Assembly: GCA_037039925.1 (NCBI GenBank)
Contig: JAXRKP010000269.1
Location: forward strand, 150,001-214,000
Length of the DNA stretch: 64,000 bases
Direction of reading: 5' to 3'
DNA from: Doris montereyensis
Lineage: Eukaryota > Mollusca > Gastropoda > Nudibranchia > Dorididae
A program made the translations under genes and the position numbers. This document shows, piece by piece, positions 1 to 12,587 of the stretch (position 1 is the stretch's first letter; each line of letters starts with the position of its first letter). Below the pieces are notes generated by a model. That model had not been told where the DNA came from and ran no database searches. It saw nothing but the letters and a program-made list of their open reading frames with translations.

Positions 1-121
1 TAGATACATATATAGATAGATAGATGAATAGATAGATATATAGATAGATACATGGATGGATAGATGGATAGATGTATAGATAGATAGGTAGATGGGTAGA
101 TTGATAGATAGATAAATGGTC

Positions 122-165
<44 letters not shown>

Positions 166-265
166 GGATAGATAGATGGATAGATAAATAGATTGATTGA
201 TAGATGGATGCATAGATGGATAGATAGATAGATAGATAGATGGAGTAGATAGATAGATAGATAGG

Positions 266-300
<35 letters not shown>

Positions 301-354
301 GATAGATAGATAGATAGATATATAGATAGATGGGTAGATAGAAATATAGATGGG
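1..354. repeat. GATA-type tetranucleotide microsatellite
   Basis: Almost uninterrupted GATA units with scattered GATG, GATT and GGTA variants, so an old, partly degenerated array. No coding potential. Confidence 0.95.
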
Positions 355-480
355 TATTATTTTTTTAAATAGTGTAAATACATTGCTAAATAAAGCCGAA
401 ACTCGGTTATTTCAACTTTTTGTGTCCCTGTTCTCACTAGATTCGATCATGCGTGTTTCGACTTGTACTAGAATATCTTA

Positions 481-990
481 GATTTAAACCTAATACTAAC
501 ATACAGAGATCGATTGTTTAGATTTAAACCTAACCTAACATACAAAGATCGATTGTTTAGATGTAAACCTAACCCTAACATATAAAAATCGATTGTTTAG
601 ATTTAAACCTAACCCTAACATACAAAGATCGATTTTTCGATTTAAACCTAGCCTTAACATACAAAGATCGATTGTTTAGGTTAAACCTAACCCTAACATA
701 TAGAGATCGATTGTTTAGATTTAAACCTAACCTTAACATACGAAGAGATCGATTGTTTAGATTTAAACCTAACCCTAACATACAGATCGATTGTTTAGAT
801 TTAAACTAACCTTAACATACAGAGATCGATTGTTTAGATTTAAACCTAACATACAGAGATCGATTGTTTAGATTTAAACCTAACCCTAACATACAGAGAC
901 CGATTGTTTAGATTTAAACCTAACCCTAACATACAGACCGGATTGTTTAGTTTAAACCTAACCCTAACATATATAGATCGATTGTTTAGA
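481..990. repeat. About 13 copies of a 39-40 bp minisatellite with telomere-like core
   Basis: Units share GATCGATTGTTTAG followed by ATTTAAACCTAACCCTAACAT. The core CCTAACCCTAAC is two copies of the animal telomere hexamer on the C-rich strand. The array is bounded by two copies of a TTTTTTAAATAGTGTAAATA segment (near 360-385 and 1089-1110). Open frames on the minus strand here are products of the repeat. Confidence 0.9.
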
Positions 991-1117
991 TTTGTAAAGA
1001 TGCAATAAAGCATCCCTAAATATCGACAAATAAGTGACAAGCGTAAACTAGTGACTAATATGAACAATAATTTTAAAAAAAAACAATAATTTTTTAAATA
1101 GTGTAAATAAATTACTA

Positions 1118-1245
1118 ACTGACTGTCCCCAAAATTACTAACTGACTGTTCCCCTAAAATTACTAACTGACTGTCTCTAAAATTACTAACTGACTGTCCC
1201 CCAAAATTACTTACTGACTGTCCTAAAATTACTAACTGACTGAGC
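1118..1245. repeat. Six copies of a ~23 bp minisatellite
   Basis: Units read AAAATTACTAACTGACTGTC plus a few C residues, with small length changes between copies. Confidence 0.9.
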
Positions 1246-1344
1246 CCAAAAGACTTTTTTGACGCATGTGGAAATAAATGCCGGTGTTGCTATCTGTTTT
1301 CGGGTTCATGTTTTGGTTCTGATTTTGGTTGTGGGAAGACAATA

Positions 1345-1424
1345 AATTATAATAATAATAAGAAGAATAAAAACATTATTTATACAGCGCTTTCACGCAA
1401 AAGGTTTCAAACCCAACCGTTTGT

Positions 1425-1425
<1 letters not shown>
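1345..1425 (-). other. Possible LINE/SINE 3' end
   Basis: On the minus strand the sequence reads GCGTGAAAGCGCTGTATAAATAATG and runs into a TTATTATT tail. A GCGCT..TATAAAT end followed by a triplet tail resembles the 3' ends of CR1/L2-type LINEs and SINEs that share them; compare 40803-41060. No coding part is visible, so this is tentative. Confidence 0.35.
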
Positions 1426-2645
<1,220 letters not shown>

Positions 2646-3076
2646 TATTATTATGATATATGATTATTGTAATGATTCTTCATGGTTATTACTATCGTTA
2701 TCATTACTATTATTCAGTAATTGTGCGGCTATATAAGTCTTCTGTTTTTAGGGAATTCGAAGACGTGTAATAAGTGTATAAAAGTGTGTAAATTGTTATT
2801 CATATTGTTATTCATATTGTTATTCATATTGTTATTCATGTTGTTTAAAATGTTGTCTCTCTTTTCTCTCTTCATTATAACGTAATTTTGAGGCCTAAAA
2901 ACTCGAACACCACTACATTACAGTTTAATAAAGGATGCATCGAGCTCACAGCTCTTTGAAATGAAAGCTGTTGCACCCTATCTTTTGGACTTGGTGGATG
3001 ACTTTAACGGAGGGGAGGGGGTTCTTTACGTGTCCATTCCCTCTCTTCAGTCTGCCTTGCCTAACTTTGCCTCCCA
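2646..3076. other. Unassigned sequence with a 12-bp x4 repeat
   Basis: Four tandem copies of TGTTATTCATAT lie near 2794-2840. Nothing else is recognised; short open frames have no known motif. Confidence 0.5.
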
Positions 3077-3372
3077 ACCTACTTACATGGGTTCCCCCTC
3101 GAATGTGCTCATTCCGATCTCATCCAACCTACTTACTTGGGTTCCCCTCGAATGTGTTCATTCAGATCTCATCAACCTACTTTCATTTCCCCTCGAATGT
3201 GTTCATTCCAGATCTCATCCAACCTACTTACTTGGTTCCCTCAGATCGTGTTCATTCCAGATCTCATCCAACCTACTTACATGGTTTCCCTCGAATGTGT
3301 TCATTCCAGATCTCATCAACCTACATACATGGGTTTCCCCTCCGAATGTGTTCATTCCCGATCTCATTCAAC
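3077..3372. repeat. ~50 bp minisatellite, about six units
   Basis: Units carry CCTCGAATGTGTTCATTCC, then AGATCTCATCCAACCTACTT. Units vary in length, and three overlapping frames stay open because of composition; not a gene. Confidence 0.9.
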
Positions 3373-3539
3373 CTTGACACATCCGATGAAAACCACCATC
3401 TTAATCTCACTCACCTCTAAGTCTAACGCCTCTTCTCGTCTTTGTGTGTAAGGGCAACGGTTTATAGGCTACACATCATTGCTAGACCAGCTACTGTTTT
3501 AGTGTGTACACCTCCCCCTTGCATTTCATTTACGAATCT

Positions 3540-5030
3540 CTTCTTATCACATATCACCCCCATCCTTTCCTCCATCCATTCCATCCTGTCTTCTCATCAC
3601 CTATCACCTATCACTTTCCTCCATCCATTCCATCTGTCTTCGTATCACATATCACCCCCATCACTCTCCTCCATCCATTCATCCCTGTCTTCATATCACA
3701 TATCACCCTATCACTTTCCTCCATCCATTCCATCCTGTCTTCTTATCACACTTATCACCCACCCCATCACTTTCTCCATCATTTTCATCCTGTCATCTTA
3801 TCATATCACCCTATCCTTTCCTCCATCCATTGCATCCTGTCTTCTTATCACATATCACCCCTATCACTTTCCTCCATCCATTCCATCCTGCCTTCTTGTC
3901 ACATATCACCCCCATCACTCTCCCTCTCTCTCTCTTCATCCATTCCATCTGCCTTCTTGTCACATATCACCCATCACTCTCCCTTCATCCATTCCATCCT
4001 GTCTTCCTTATCACATATCACCCACCCCCCCATCACTTTCCCTCCATCTATTCCATCCTGCCTTCTTGTCACATATCACCAATCAATTTCTCCATTCATT
4101 CCATCCTGTCTTCTTATCACATATCCCCATCACTCTCCTCCATCCATTCCATCCTGTCGTCTTATCACATATCACCCCTATCACTTTTCCCTCCATCCAT
4201 TCCATCCTGTCTTCCTTATCACATATCACCCCTATCACTTTCCCTCCATCTATTCCATCCTGTCTTCTTATCACATATCAACCCCATAATTTTCCTCCAT
4301 CCATTCCATCCTGTCTTCTTATCACATATCAACCCCCATAACTTTCCTCCATCCATTCCATCCTGTCTTCTTATCACATATCACCCCTATCACTTTCCTC
4401 CATCCATTCCATCCTGTCTTCTTATCACATATCACCCCTATCACGTTCCTCCATCCATTCCATCCTGTCTTCTTATCACATATCACCCCCATCACTCTCC
4501 TCCATCCATTCCATCCTGTCTTCTTATCACATATCACCCCTATCACGTTCCTCCATCCATTCCATCCTGCCTTCTTATCACATATCACCCCCATCACTCT
4601 CTTCCATCCATTCCATCCTGCCTTCTTATCACATATCACCCCTATCACTTTCCTCCATCCATTCCATCCTGTCTTCTTATCACATATCACCCCTATCACT
4701 TTCCTCCATCCATTCCATCATGTCTTCTTATCACATATCACCCCTATCACTTTCCTCCATCCATTCCATCATGTCTTTTATCACATATCACCCTATCACT
4801 TTCCTCCATCCATTCCATCATGTCTTCCTTATCACATATCACCCCTATCACTTTCCTCCATCCATTCCATCATGTCTTCTTATCACATATCACCCCTATC
4901 ACGTTCCTCCATCCATTCCATCCTGCCTTCTTATCACATATCACCCTATCACTTTCCTCCATCCATTCCATCCTGTCTTCTTATCACCTATCACCCCTAT
5001 CACTTTCCTCCATCCATTCCATCCTGCCTG
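3540..5030. repeat. 51-bp minisatellite, ~29 units
   Basis: Units read CTTCTTATCACATATCACCC, then CTATCACTTTCCTCCATCCA, then TTCCATCCTGT. Because 51 bp is 17 codons, the plus strand stays open for 411 codons, with a SIPSCLLITYHPYHFPP period. There is no start context, domain or neighbouring gene, so it is treated as repeat, not protein. Confidence 0.93.
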
Positions 5031-5062
5031 AATTCTCTTTTGCTGCACATGCATTTGAGAAC

Positions 5063-5224
5063 TAAATAAGTGTGCAACACTATTTGTCTGTTTAGTCTTT
5101 AATGTTTATTCAGAAATGACAATGAATGAAACAAGATGACGATGGGTACTGGAAATAAACAGAAACAATTAAAATGAAAAATGAAGGAACTGATAGACAA
5201 GAGGAACCAACAAATGATATTTTC
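5063..5224 (-). repeat. 3' terminal repeat (LTR) of the gypsy element
   Basis: Matches 12422-12583 with about six differences. On the minus strand it contains AATAAACATTAAAG, a polyadenylation-signal candidate. A purine-rich TTGGGAGGC just upstream (near 5225-5235) could be the polypurine tract. Exact ends are uncertain because clean TG..CA termini are not obvious. Confidence 0.8.
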
Positions 5225-6095
5225 TATGCCTCCCAAGTCTTTGGGTGGAAATGAAAAGACTGATTAAAAAGTTCGGAAGACTCTGGCTGAGTCAAAGTAG
5301 ACGAGATCAAAAAATGTATAAGCAGCCTGTGGCTTTTGAAAAAGAAAAAAAGAAAATCTATGACTGGATGATGAACGAGGTGACTAGAATGTCTCTAAGC
5401 AAAGACTAAAGTGTCATTCTGATGTGTGAGGCTGCGTTTGGTCGGCCTAGTTGAGCACCGGGGAACGCCAGATGAGATATCTGTCTGAGGGAGACAACCC
5501 TCCGTCAGGCAGGGGCGTTGTGCGCATTAGGCGCGTAGACCCGTGGGACGCCAGTGACAGTGGTCTTCGAGTGTACAGCCTTTGGGTTGGGGTAGTGCCT
5601 CGGTTACAGGTCCCGGGTCTGGGTCCTGGTCTGGTGTCGGGGGTGGCTGCGGTAGTGGTGCGGAGACAGGAGTCATGGGCTGCAGATCTTTAGTTGGTGG
5701 ACATGGGGTGTCGCTCGGAGGTTGTGCACTAGGCTGAGAGGCTAGCTTGGGCAGAGGCGTTGGGCGTTGTAGGCTCAGTGCGGGCAGTTGACGGAGTTGA
5801 CAATATGGGTGTGTGACCTGGGGCCATCAAGATGGGTGTATGCAGTATAACAGGCATGTATTTCCGCAAAAACTTCCTATTGCGTAGGGTGGTCCGGACT
5901 GGAGCCGTTCACACGAACTACATATTGATCAAATTGTCGCACCTCGACGACTATGCCCTTCTTGTCCTACTTGATTGGGTGAGGCCCAGTTTGATTTTTA
6001 ACTCGGACACTGTCGCCGACAGCCAGTGGAGGAGGGTGCAGGTGTGTTCTGACAGGCGTTCGGCAGCACGCATGTGTCTGTTTCTCAGCGCTTCC

Positions 6096-6905
6096 TCACG
6101 AGATAGAAGTGTCTCCGGCCAGGTAGTATGAGGCTGGTATTTCCCTGGGTGAATGGGGATAAAGTCTCGAATGGGACGTCAAAAATGCACATGGCGGGGA
6201 GAGGCGAGTGTCCCGGTCAGGTGTGTTTCTGTATTGCAGCATTACGCGCTGAAACCTGTCAGTGTCCAGAGACCCCTGTGCGCTTGTGTTGTCTGTGATG
6301 AGGCGTTTGATTGTCTTGACTCCTACCTCAGCGCGACAGTTGGCATGAGCAAGGCAACTGATGTGAGTCGATGGTTCACACCCCAATTTCGAAGAAATGT
6401 TGCAGTTGTCAGGGATGTAAATTCAGGTCCACCGTCAGAAGTCAATTCGTCACTAATTGCGTATGTGACGAAGATCCTGCGCAGAGCAGCAATGAGACCA
6501 CCAGCACCGTGGCAGCCTGCTCCACTATTGGCCAATTGCTGTATCGGTCGACAGCCACTATGTAGTTGTGTCCCCGATAGTGAAAGTAGTCAGCCACAAT
6601 GCACTGGAATGGGTATGCCGGCTAATCGGTGGTGTTGGGGTGCGCTGGGCTGTGAGGTGCCATACGGTTACAGGCCTGGCAACGGGTTAGCATGTCTGTG
6701 ATGGCCGGGGTCATTCCAGGCCAGAAGAAGGATGACTCAGCACGAGAACACATTTGGGTAACTCCCTGGTGCGCAGAGTGAAGACACTGGATGACGCTGT
6801 ATCGGAGTGATGACAGTATGACAACCCCGTCATGGTAGAGTATGACTCCATCAAATGTGGTGAGTGTAGTCACGGAATTGGTGGTATGGGCGAAGGTCAG
6901 AGGCT
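6096..6905 (-). pseudogene. gypsy integrase (broken)
   Basis: The minus strand encodes an HHCC-type zinc motif (HSAHQGVTQMC near 6800, then RCQACNR near 6660) followed by an integrase core. The core shows [10 protein letters not shown] (second catalytic Asp region, about 6450) and [15 protein letters not shown] (catalytic Glu, about 6320), then [11 protein letters not shown] typical of the gypsy integrase end. The reading frame changes between blocks, so no intact protein is made. Integrase would have joined element cDNA to host DNA. Function is inferred from motif order and the neighbouring RNase H block. Confidence 0.85.
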
Positions 6906-7163
6906 AGCGAGATTCTATCTCTGGGAAGCCAGCTTCGATGGTGTTAGTCAGGGCGATCATAGTGGTGTTGCTGGCTGTGGCAAGGCGAATGTCATCCCAG
7001 ATCACTGATTTCATCACCTCCACTAGTGCTGAGTCAGTTTCCGAACAGGTATGGGGGGGGTTGTCCTGCTCACGAGTACGTATGGTGGATAGGAAGAGTG
7101 TGGCAATCCAGGGGTGGGGAATTTAGGAGGCCGGATCCATGGATGCTATGTCATCAGGAAGTG

Positions 7164-8262
7164 TTAGAGCGGTGGGGTTGCCCACAGGTTTGCGATAGAC
7201 CGCGTCTGCCGCTGCATGGCGTAAGCCGGGGATGTGGACGACGTGGAAGTGATATCGTAGTGACTTTTCTTGAGATTGCGCAGGCGAGGATTTGGAATGT
7301 CGCCAAGACAGCGATCATCGAATATCTTCAGAAGGGGTTTGTGCTCTACAGCAACAACGAGGTCAGTGCAACCTAGTGTGAAGTGACGGGCTTTGTCAAG
7401 GGCGTCGACGACAGCGAGAGCTTCGCCTTCTATGGGTGCATACCGGGACTCAGCTCCTGAAGTGAATCGGCTGCCAACCAAAGTAATTCGCCAACCTGTC
7501 TTGCAGCAGAAGGGTCTTGATGAGGTGCACGAGCAGTGTTTCTGGAAGAGCCAGAATCCGATGCCTTCTTGGCTCCACTCTGTGGCAAGGCAAGTAGGCC
7601 TCGACTTGTCAAAGATCTCCACCCCTTTGTGAATCTCACCAACGATCAGTGCCTTTGTTTCGCTGAAGAGGCGGTCCAGCTCATCAGTCCATTGGAATCG
7701 TGTGCCTGCCTTGAGAAGTTCTCGGAATGGCAGCATTCACTCAGCCGCTGCAAAGGTATATGACACTTGGTTTACCAAACCAAACCAGCTTCTTACGTCT
7801 GTAATGTTTTGTGGAGTCGGGAAGTGTTGATGGCTCAAGGTAGCGTGCACATGGGCGCACGGTGGTGGGTGTTATCTCAAAGCCAGTAAATTCAACAGTG
7901 TCCTTGCCAAACTGAAACTTGGATGGATTGAGGATGACGCCATTGTTGCCACAGATGTCGAGACACTTCACTGCCTGGAAGAACGAATCTTCGATGGTGT
8001 CGGCCCACATGAGGGTGTCATCTACGCACTTGGTCTTTTGGGGAAAATCAGCAACGATCTCGTCGAAGCGGCGATTGTATCCGTCTCCAGATGAAATATA
8101 TCCCTGAGGGCGACAAAGTACTTGTATCTGCCCCAGGGTATGACAAAGGTTGTCAAATCTCTGTCCCTCTCGTCGAGGGCTATGCTATGATAGCCGTTCC
8201 AGGCATTCAAGACTGTCTTTTTAGTGTGGTGTGGGACTTTGCGGGCCTGGAGGAAGGGCGAC
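7164..8262 (-). pseudogene. gypsy reverse transcriptase (C-terminal part) and RNase H
   Basis: Downstream of the 42-bp array the minus strand resumes reverse transcriptase: HHTQSPFLQARKVPHHTKK near 8250, NAWNGYHSIALDERD, then the catalytic box as CVDDTLMWAD near 8000 (the YVDD equivalent; C replaces Y in this reading), then NPSKFQFGKDTVEFTGFEI. RNase H follows, with ESRYAPIEGEALAVVDALD near 7440 and VAVEHKPLLKIFDDR near 7340. It ends in NPRLRNLK, common in this gypsy clade. Several frame changes break it. The N-terminal RT part lies across the repeat at 10748-11110. Confidence 0.88.
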
Positions 8263-10747
8263 TGGGTGTGATGTATCTCACGTGTGGCATGTCTATTAGA
8301 AGACTGGGTGTGAATGTGATGTGTCTCACGTGTGACATGTCTATTAGAAGACTGGGTGTGATGTGTCTCGACATGTCTATTAGAAGACTGGGTGTGATCA
8401 CGTGTGACATGTCTAGAAGACTGTGTGATGTGCATGTCTATTTTAGAAGACTGGAGTGTGATGTGTCTCACGTGTGACATGTCTATTAGAAGACTGGGTG
8501 TGATGTGTCTCACGTGTGACATGTCTATTAGAAGAGAGATGGGTGTGAATGACTGGGTGTGATGTGTCTCACGTGTGACATGTCTATTAGAAGACTGGGT
8601 GTGATGTGTCTCACGTGTGGCATGTCTATTAGAACATGTCTATCTCACGTGTGATGACTATTAGAAGGAGTGTGATGTGTCTCACGTGTGGCATGTCTAT
8701 TAGAAGACTGGGTGTGATGTGTCTCACATGTGACATGTCTATTAGAAGACTGGGTGTGATGTGTCTCACGTGTGCATGTCTATTAGAAGACTGGGTGTGA
8801 TGTGTCTCACGTGTGACATGTCTATTAGAAGACTGGGTGTGATGTATCTCACGTGTGACATGTCTATTAGAAGACTGGGTGTGATGTGTCTCACATGTGA
8901 CATGTCTATTAGAAGACTGGGTGTGATGTGTCTCACGTGTGACATGTCTATTAGAAGATGGAGTGTCATGTGTCTCACGTGTGCCATGTCTATTAGAAGA
9001 CTGAGTGTGATGTGTCTCACGTGTGACATGTCTATTAGAAGACTGGGTGTGATGTGTCTCACGTGTGGCATGTCTATTAGAAGACTGGGTGTGAATGTGA
9101 TGTGTCTCACGTGTGGCATGTCTATTAGAAGACTGGGTGTGATGTGTCTCACGTGTGACATGTCTATTAGAAGATGGAGTGTGATGTATCTCACGTGTGA
9201 CATGTCTATTAGAAGACTGGGTGTGATGTATCTCACGTGTGCCATGTCTATTAGAAGACTGTGTGATGTGTCTCACGTGTGGCATGTCTATTAGAAGACT
9301 GGGTGTGAATGTGATGTGTCTCACGTGTGACATGTCTATTAGAAGACTGGGTGTGATGTGTGTGGCATGTCTATTAGAAGATGAGTGTGATGTGTCTCAC
9401 GTGTGGCATGTCTATTAGAAGACTGGGTGTGATGTGTCTCACGTGTGCCATGTCTATTAGAAGACTGGGTGTGATGTGTCTCACGTGTGACATGTCTATT
9501 AGAAGATGGAGTGTGATGTATCTCACGTGTGCCATGTCTATTAGAAGACTGGGTGTGAATGTGATGTGTCACGTGTCATGTCTATTAGAAGACTGGGTGT
9601 GATGTGTCTCCATGTCTATTAGAAGACTGGGTGTGATGTATCTCACGTGTGCCATGTCTATTAGAAGACTGGGTGTGAATGTGATGTGTCTCACGTGTGG
9701 CATGTCTATTAGAAGACTGGGTGTGATGTGTCTCACATGTGACATGTCTATTAGAAGACTGGGTGTGATGTGTCTCACATGTGACATGTCTATTAGAAGA
9801 CTGGGTGTGATGTGTCTCACGTGTGACATGTCTATTAGAAAGACTGGGCATGTCTATTAGAATGTGATGTGTCTCACGTGTGCCATGTCTATTAGAAGAC
9901 TGGGTGTGATGTGTCTCACATGTGACATGTCTATTAGAAGATGGAGTGTGATGTATCTCACGTGTGCCATGTCTATTAGAAGATGGAGTGTGATGTGTCT
10001 CACATGTCTATTGTGACATGTCTATTAGAAGATTGGACTGGGTGTGATGTGTCTCACGTGTGGCATGTCTATTAGAAGACTGGGTGTGATGTGTCTCATG
10101 TGTGACATGTCTATTAGAAGACTGGGTGTGATGTGTCTCACATGTGACATGTCTATTAGAAGACTGGGTGTGATGTGTCTCACGTGTGACATGTCTATTA
10201 GAAGACTGGGTGTGTGTGATGTGTATCTCTGGGTGTGATGTGTCTCATGTGTGACATGACTATTAGAAGACTGGGTGTGATGTGTCTCACGTGTGACATG
10301 TCTATTAGAAGACTGGGTGTGATGTGTGTGACATGTCTATTAGAAGACTGGGTGTGATGTGTCACGTGTGACATGTCTATTAGAAGATGGGTGTGATGTG
10401 TCTCGTGTGACATGTCTATTAGAAGACTGGGTGTGATGTATCTCACGACATGTCTATTAGAAGACTGTGATGTGTGACATGTCTATTAGAAGACTGGGTG
10501 TGTGTGATGTGTCTCACGTGTGCCATGTCTATTAGAAGACTGTGTGAATGTGATGTGTCTCATGTGTGACATGACTATTAGAAGACTGGATGTGATGTGT
10601 CTCACGTGTGACATGTCTATTAGAAGACTGGGTGTGATGTGTCTCGACATGTCTATTAGAAGACTGGGTGTGATGTGTCTCACGTGTGGCATGTCTATTA
10701 GAAGACTGGGTGTGATGTGTCTCACGTGTGGCATGTCTATTAGAAGG
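8262..10747 (-). repeat. 42-bp (14-codon) minisatellite inside the gypsy RT, ~59 units
   Basis: The plus-strand unit contains GTGATGTGTCTCACGTGTG and ACATGTCTATTAGAAGACTGG. On the minus strand each unit encodes NRHATRETHHTQSS or a close variant. The flanking RT has the same peptide once: DLQPSNRHATRE on the right and THHTQSPFLQAR on the left. The array is therefore an expansion of RT codons rather than a foreign insertion. Most units keep the 42-bp length; some have lost or gained bases. It explains all long frames in both strands here. Confidence 0.95.
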
Positions 10748-11117
10748 CTGCAGGTCCACAGTGCGCCGGGGCTTCCTGACCTCTTTGGGCAGACGACCAT
10801 TTTGAGACACCATGTAACTGGAGTGCCGATAGGGACCGGCTCGATGACACCTAGGCGCACATCTTGATCGAGGCCTGCCTTGACGTCGTCCTGCCAGTGG
10901 ACAGGGACTGGGATAGGGGTGTGGTGGGCAGTGGGGTGGGCGTCAGGGTCGACCATAAGATGTATGGGTGGACCAGACATCTTGGGGAGTGGTTGGTGTT
11001 CACACGTTAAAGGAGCTGGAGCTGTAATACTTAATAGTCCAGCAGCCACTTTTCCAAACGCTCCCTGTTGTCATCGGTGGTAGGGAATGGGAGCGATGTT
11101 GGGGCGAGGGTGGCGGT
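10748..11117 (-). pseudogene. gypsy reverse transcriptase, N-terminal part
   Basis: Minus-strand translation gives the start of a gypsy RT: DDVKAGLDQDVRLGVIEPV, TPVTWCLKMVVCPKRSGSP, then in another frame PRRTVDLQPSNRHATRE. The change of frame near 10778 is a one-base-type indel. After HATRE the coding sequence enters the 42-bp array. A conserved RT would continue directly into HHTQSPF, which is found about 2.5 kb away at 8250. Confidence 0.87.
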
Positions 11118-11960
11118 TCACGTGGGGGGGGGGCATTTGCATGGAGATGTTTGTGTGTCCGTGGGTAGAGTATCTGAGGCACTGCTGGCAGCACTCGTCT
11201 CGCCGATCATGGGGAAGCTGGGTGGAATCATACCTAGGGCCATGCATGCCTGCTTGCTTAGGAACATTCGGCCGGTGGCAGTGGTAAAATATACCATCTG
11301 ACGACTATCTAGCTCTTTGTCGGTTGGAGATGTACCTCTAATCCTGAGAGCAAGGGCCCTAATGATGTTTATTGTCCCATGATTTGCTGTTGTCATTTTC
11401 ATGTTGACAGGCAGGAGGTGCCGCTTGTCAAGGCCCATCTTAGTAAGAAGTCCCAGGCCAGCCAGGAATGACTGGCATCCCGTGTCTGCCATGGCCGGGA
11501 AGGTGACAGGACGGGTGGGGGTGGAGAAGAGTGTGGGGAAGCCAAGGGATTTGATGTCTGAGGGCACTGCGCGGATTGTGACGTCAACAAAGGGCTGAGA
11601 ATCGGAAGCTCGTTTCTCCCATGCCTCACAGAATTCGTTGAACACATGGTGGTCAAAGCTTATGGTGTGGGCGTGGGATACATGAGTCATCTCATCAGTG
11701 CTGCAAAGGCTGTCAAAAGTGGCAGCAGTGTCGTCGAGGGCGTTTGGCGAAGGGGTCTGGGCAGAGTTGGCGTTGGGTCGTGATGCCTTCCTGCAGACGT
11801 TTGCGAAATGGTGGGCGATCCCGCACTTTGTGCATGTTTTTCCATATGCAGGACATTTATTTATGCGCTCCAGCCTGCTTGAACCATGTCCATGTCTGCC
11901 GCAATAACCGCATGGAGTTGACGAGGTCAAATTTCTGCCACCTTCTATACGGAGTTTATC
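11118..11960 (-). pseudogene. gypsy gag zinc knuckle and aspartic protease
   Basis: A 270-codon minus-strand frame starts with a double zinc-binding stretch (CGYCGRHGH, then CPAYGKTCTKCGIAHHFANVC), the nucleic-acid-binding end of gag. About 130 residues later comes PAMADTGCQSFLAG, an aspartic-protease active site in DTG form. Both belong to one frame here, as in many gypsy elements where gag and pro are continuous. The frame ends at 11118, before the RT start. Confidence 0.85.
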
Positions 11961-12422
11961 CTGGCGCTTGTAGGAGCTTGACTTGGACCCGTGCGACCAT
12001 TATGTTCTCTCGATGCGCTGCAAAGGTCTTCATGTTCTTTAGAGTGGTCTCCTCAGTACCAGAGGATAGAGCACCGAAGGTCCTGGTAAGGTCGTTGCGC
12101 AGTCCTCGTCGCAGCATTCCAGTAGTTGGAACAATATGTCTGATCCCGTGAGGCGGGTGGCCTGTTTGTAGTCTGTCCATCTCCGAATGAAGTACGCCCA
12201 CTCTTCGCTGGTGCCTGATGCTGACACCGTGGGACGCCGAACTTTCTCTGCCCTGGCCGCTGCTGTTGGAGTAGGCACGTGCGTGTGAGCTGCATGAGCT
12301 GTAGCACTGTGGATGTCCAGAAGGCGGGTAAGTATGTCAGTTGGCGTGGCCGTGGGCCATTCAGCATTGCAGCCGGGAGCTGGGCACTTGATGGTTGCCA
12401 TGACTGTCTGTGTTTCATTCAT
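11956..12422 (-). pseudogene. gypsy gag, N-terminal part
   Basis: Starts with ATG at 12422, immediately next to the terminal repeat. The first 40 residues hold a C2H2-like pattern (CPAPGCNAEW ... HSATAHAAH). The gag body continues as SGTSEEWAYFIRRWTDYK in one frame and LRNDLTRTFGALSSGTEE in another, so a frameshift lies near 12100. No separate primer-binding site is apparent between repeat and ATG. Confidence 0.75.
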
Positions 12423-12583
12423 AAATAAGTGTGCAACACTATTTGTCTGTTTAGTCTTTAATGTTTATTCAGAAATGACAATGAATGAAACAAGATGACG
12501 ATGGGTACTGGAAATAAATAGAAACAATTGAAATAAAAAATGAAGTGAACTGATAGACAAAAGGAACCAACAAATGATATTTC
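12422..12583 (-). repeat. 5' terminal repeat (LTR) of the gypsy element
   Basis: Pairs with 5063-5224. It directly borders a LINE reverse-transcriptase reading frame that stops after the peptide QKGFIPG (near 12590). Confidence 0.8.
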
Positions 12584-12587
12584 TCTA

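Larger units (their letters stand above)
5063..12583 (-). mobile_element. Decayed Ty3/gypsy LTR retrotransposon
   Basis: The element reads right to left: terminal repeat, gag with zinc-binding motifs, aspartic protease, reverse transcriptase, RNase H, integrase, terminal repeat. This gag-pro-RT-RH-IN order defines the Ty3/gypsy class. The two ~162-bp terminal direct repeats differ at about six positions, so insertion is not very recent. At least three coding frameshifts (near 12100, 11950 and 10778) and a 2.5-kb repeat expansion inside the RT make it non-functional. The right end abuts a LINE reverse transcriptase fragment that stops at the repeat, suggesting insertion into or next to that LINE; the LINE does not resume on the left, so the junction was later rearranged. 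Confidence 0.9.

Noticed and set aside
3442..5065. Several long plus-strand frames rich in His, Pro, Ser
   Set aside because: Fully explained by the 51-bp repeat; different frames encode similar low-complexity peptides.
8262..10747. CRISPR-like array of regularly spaced repeats
   Set aside because: Units are contiguous 42-bp copies with no unique spacers, and they derive from gypsy RT codons; animal DNA context.
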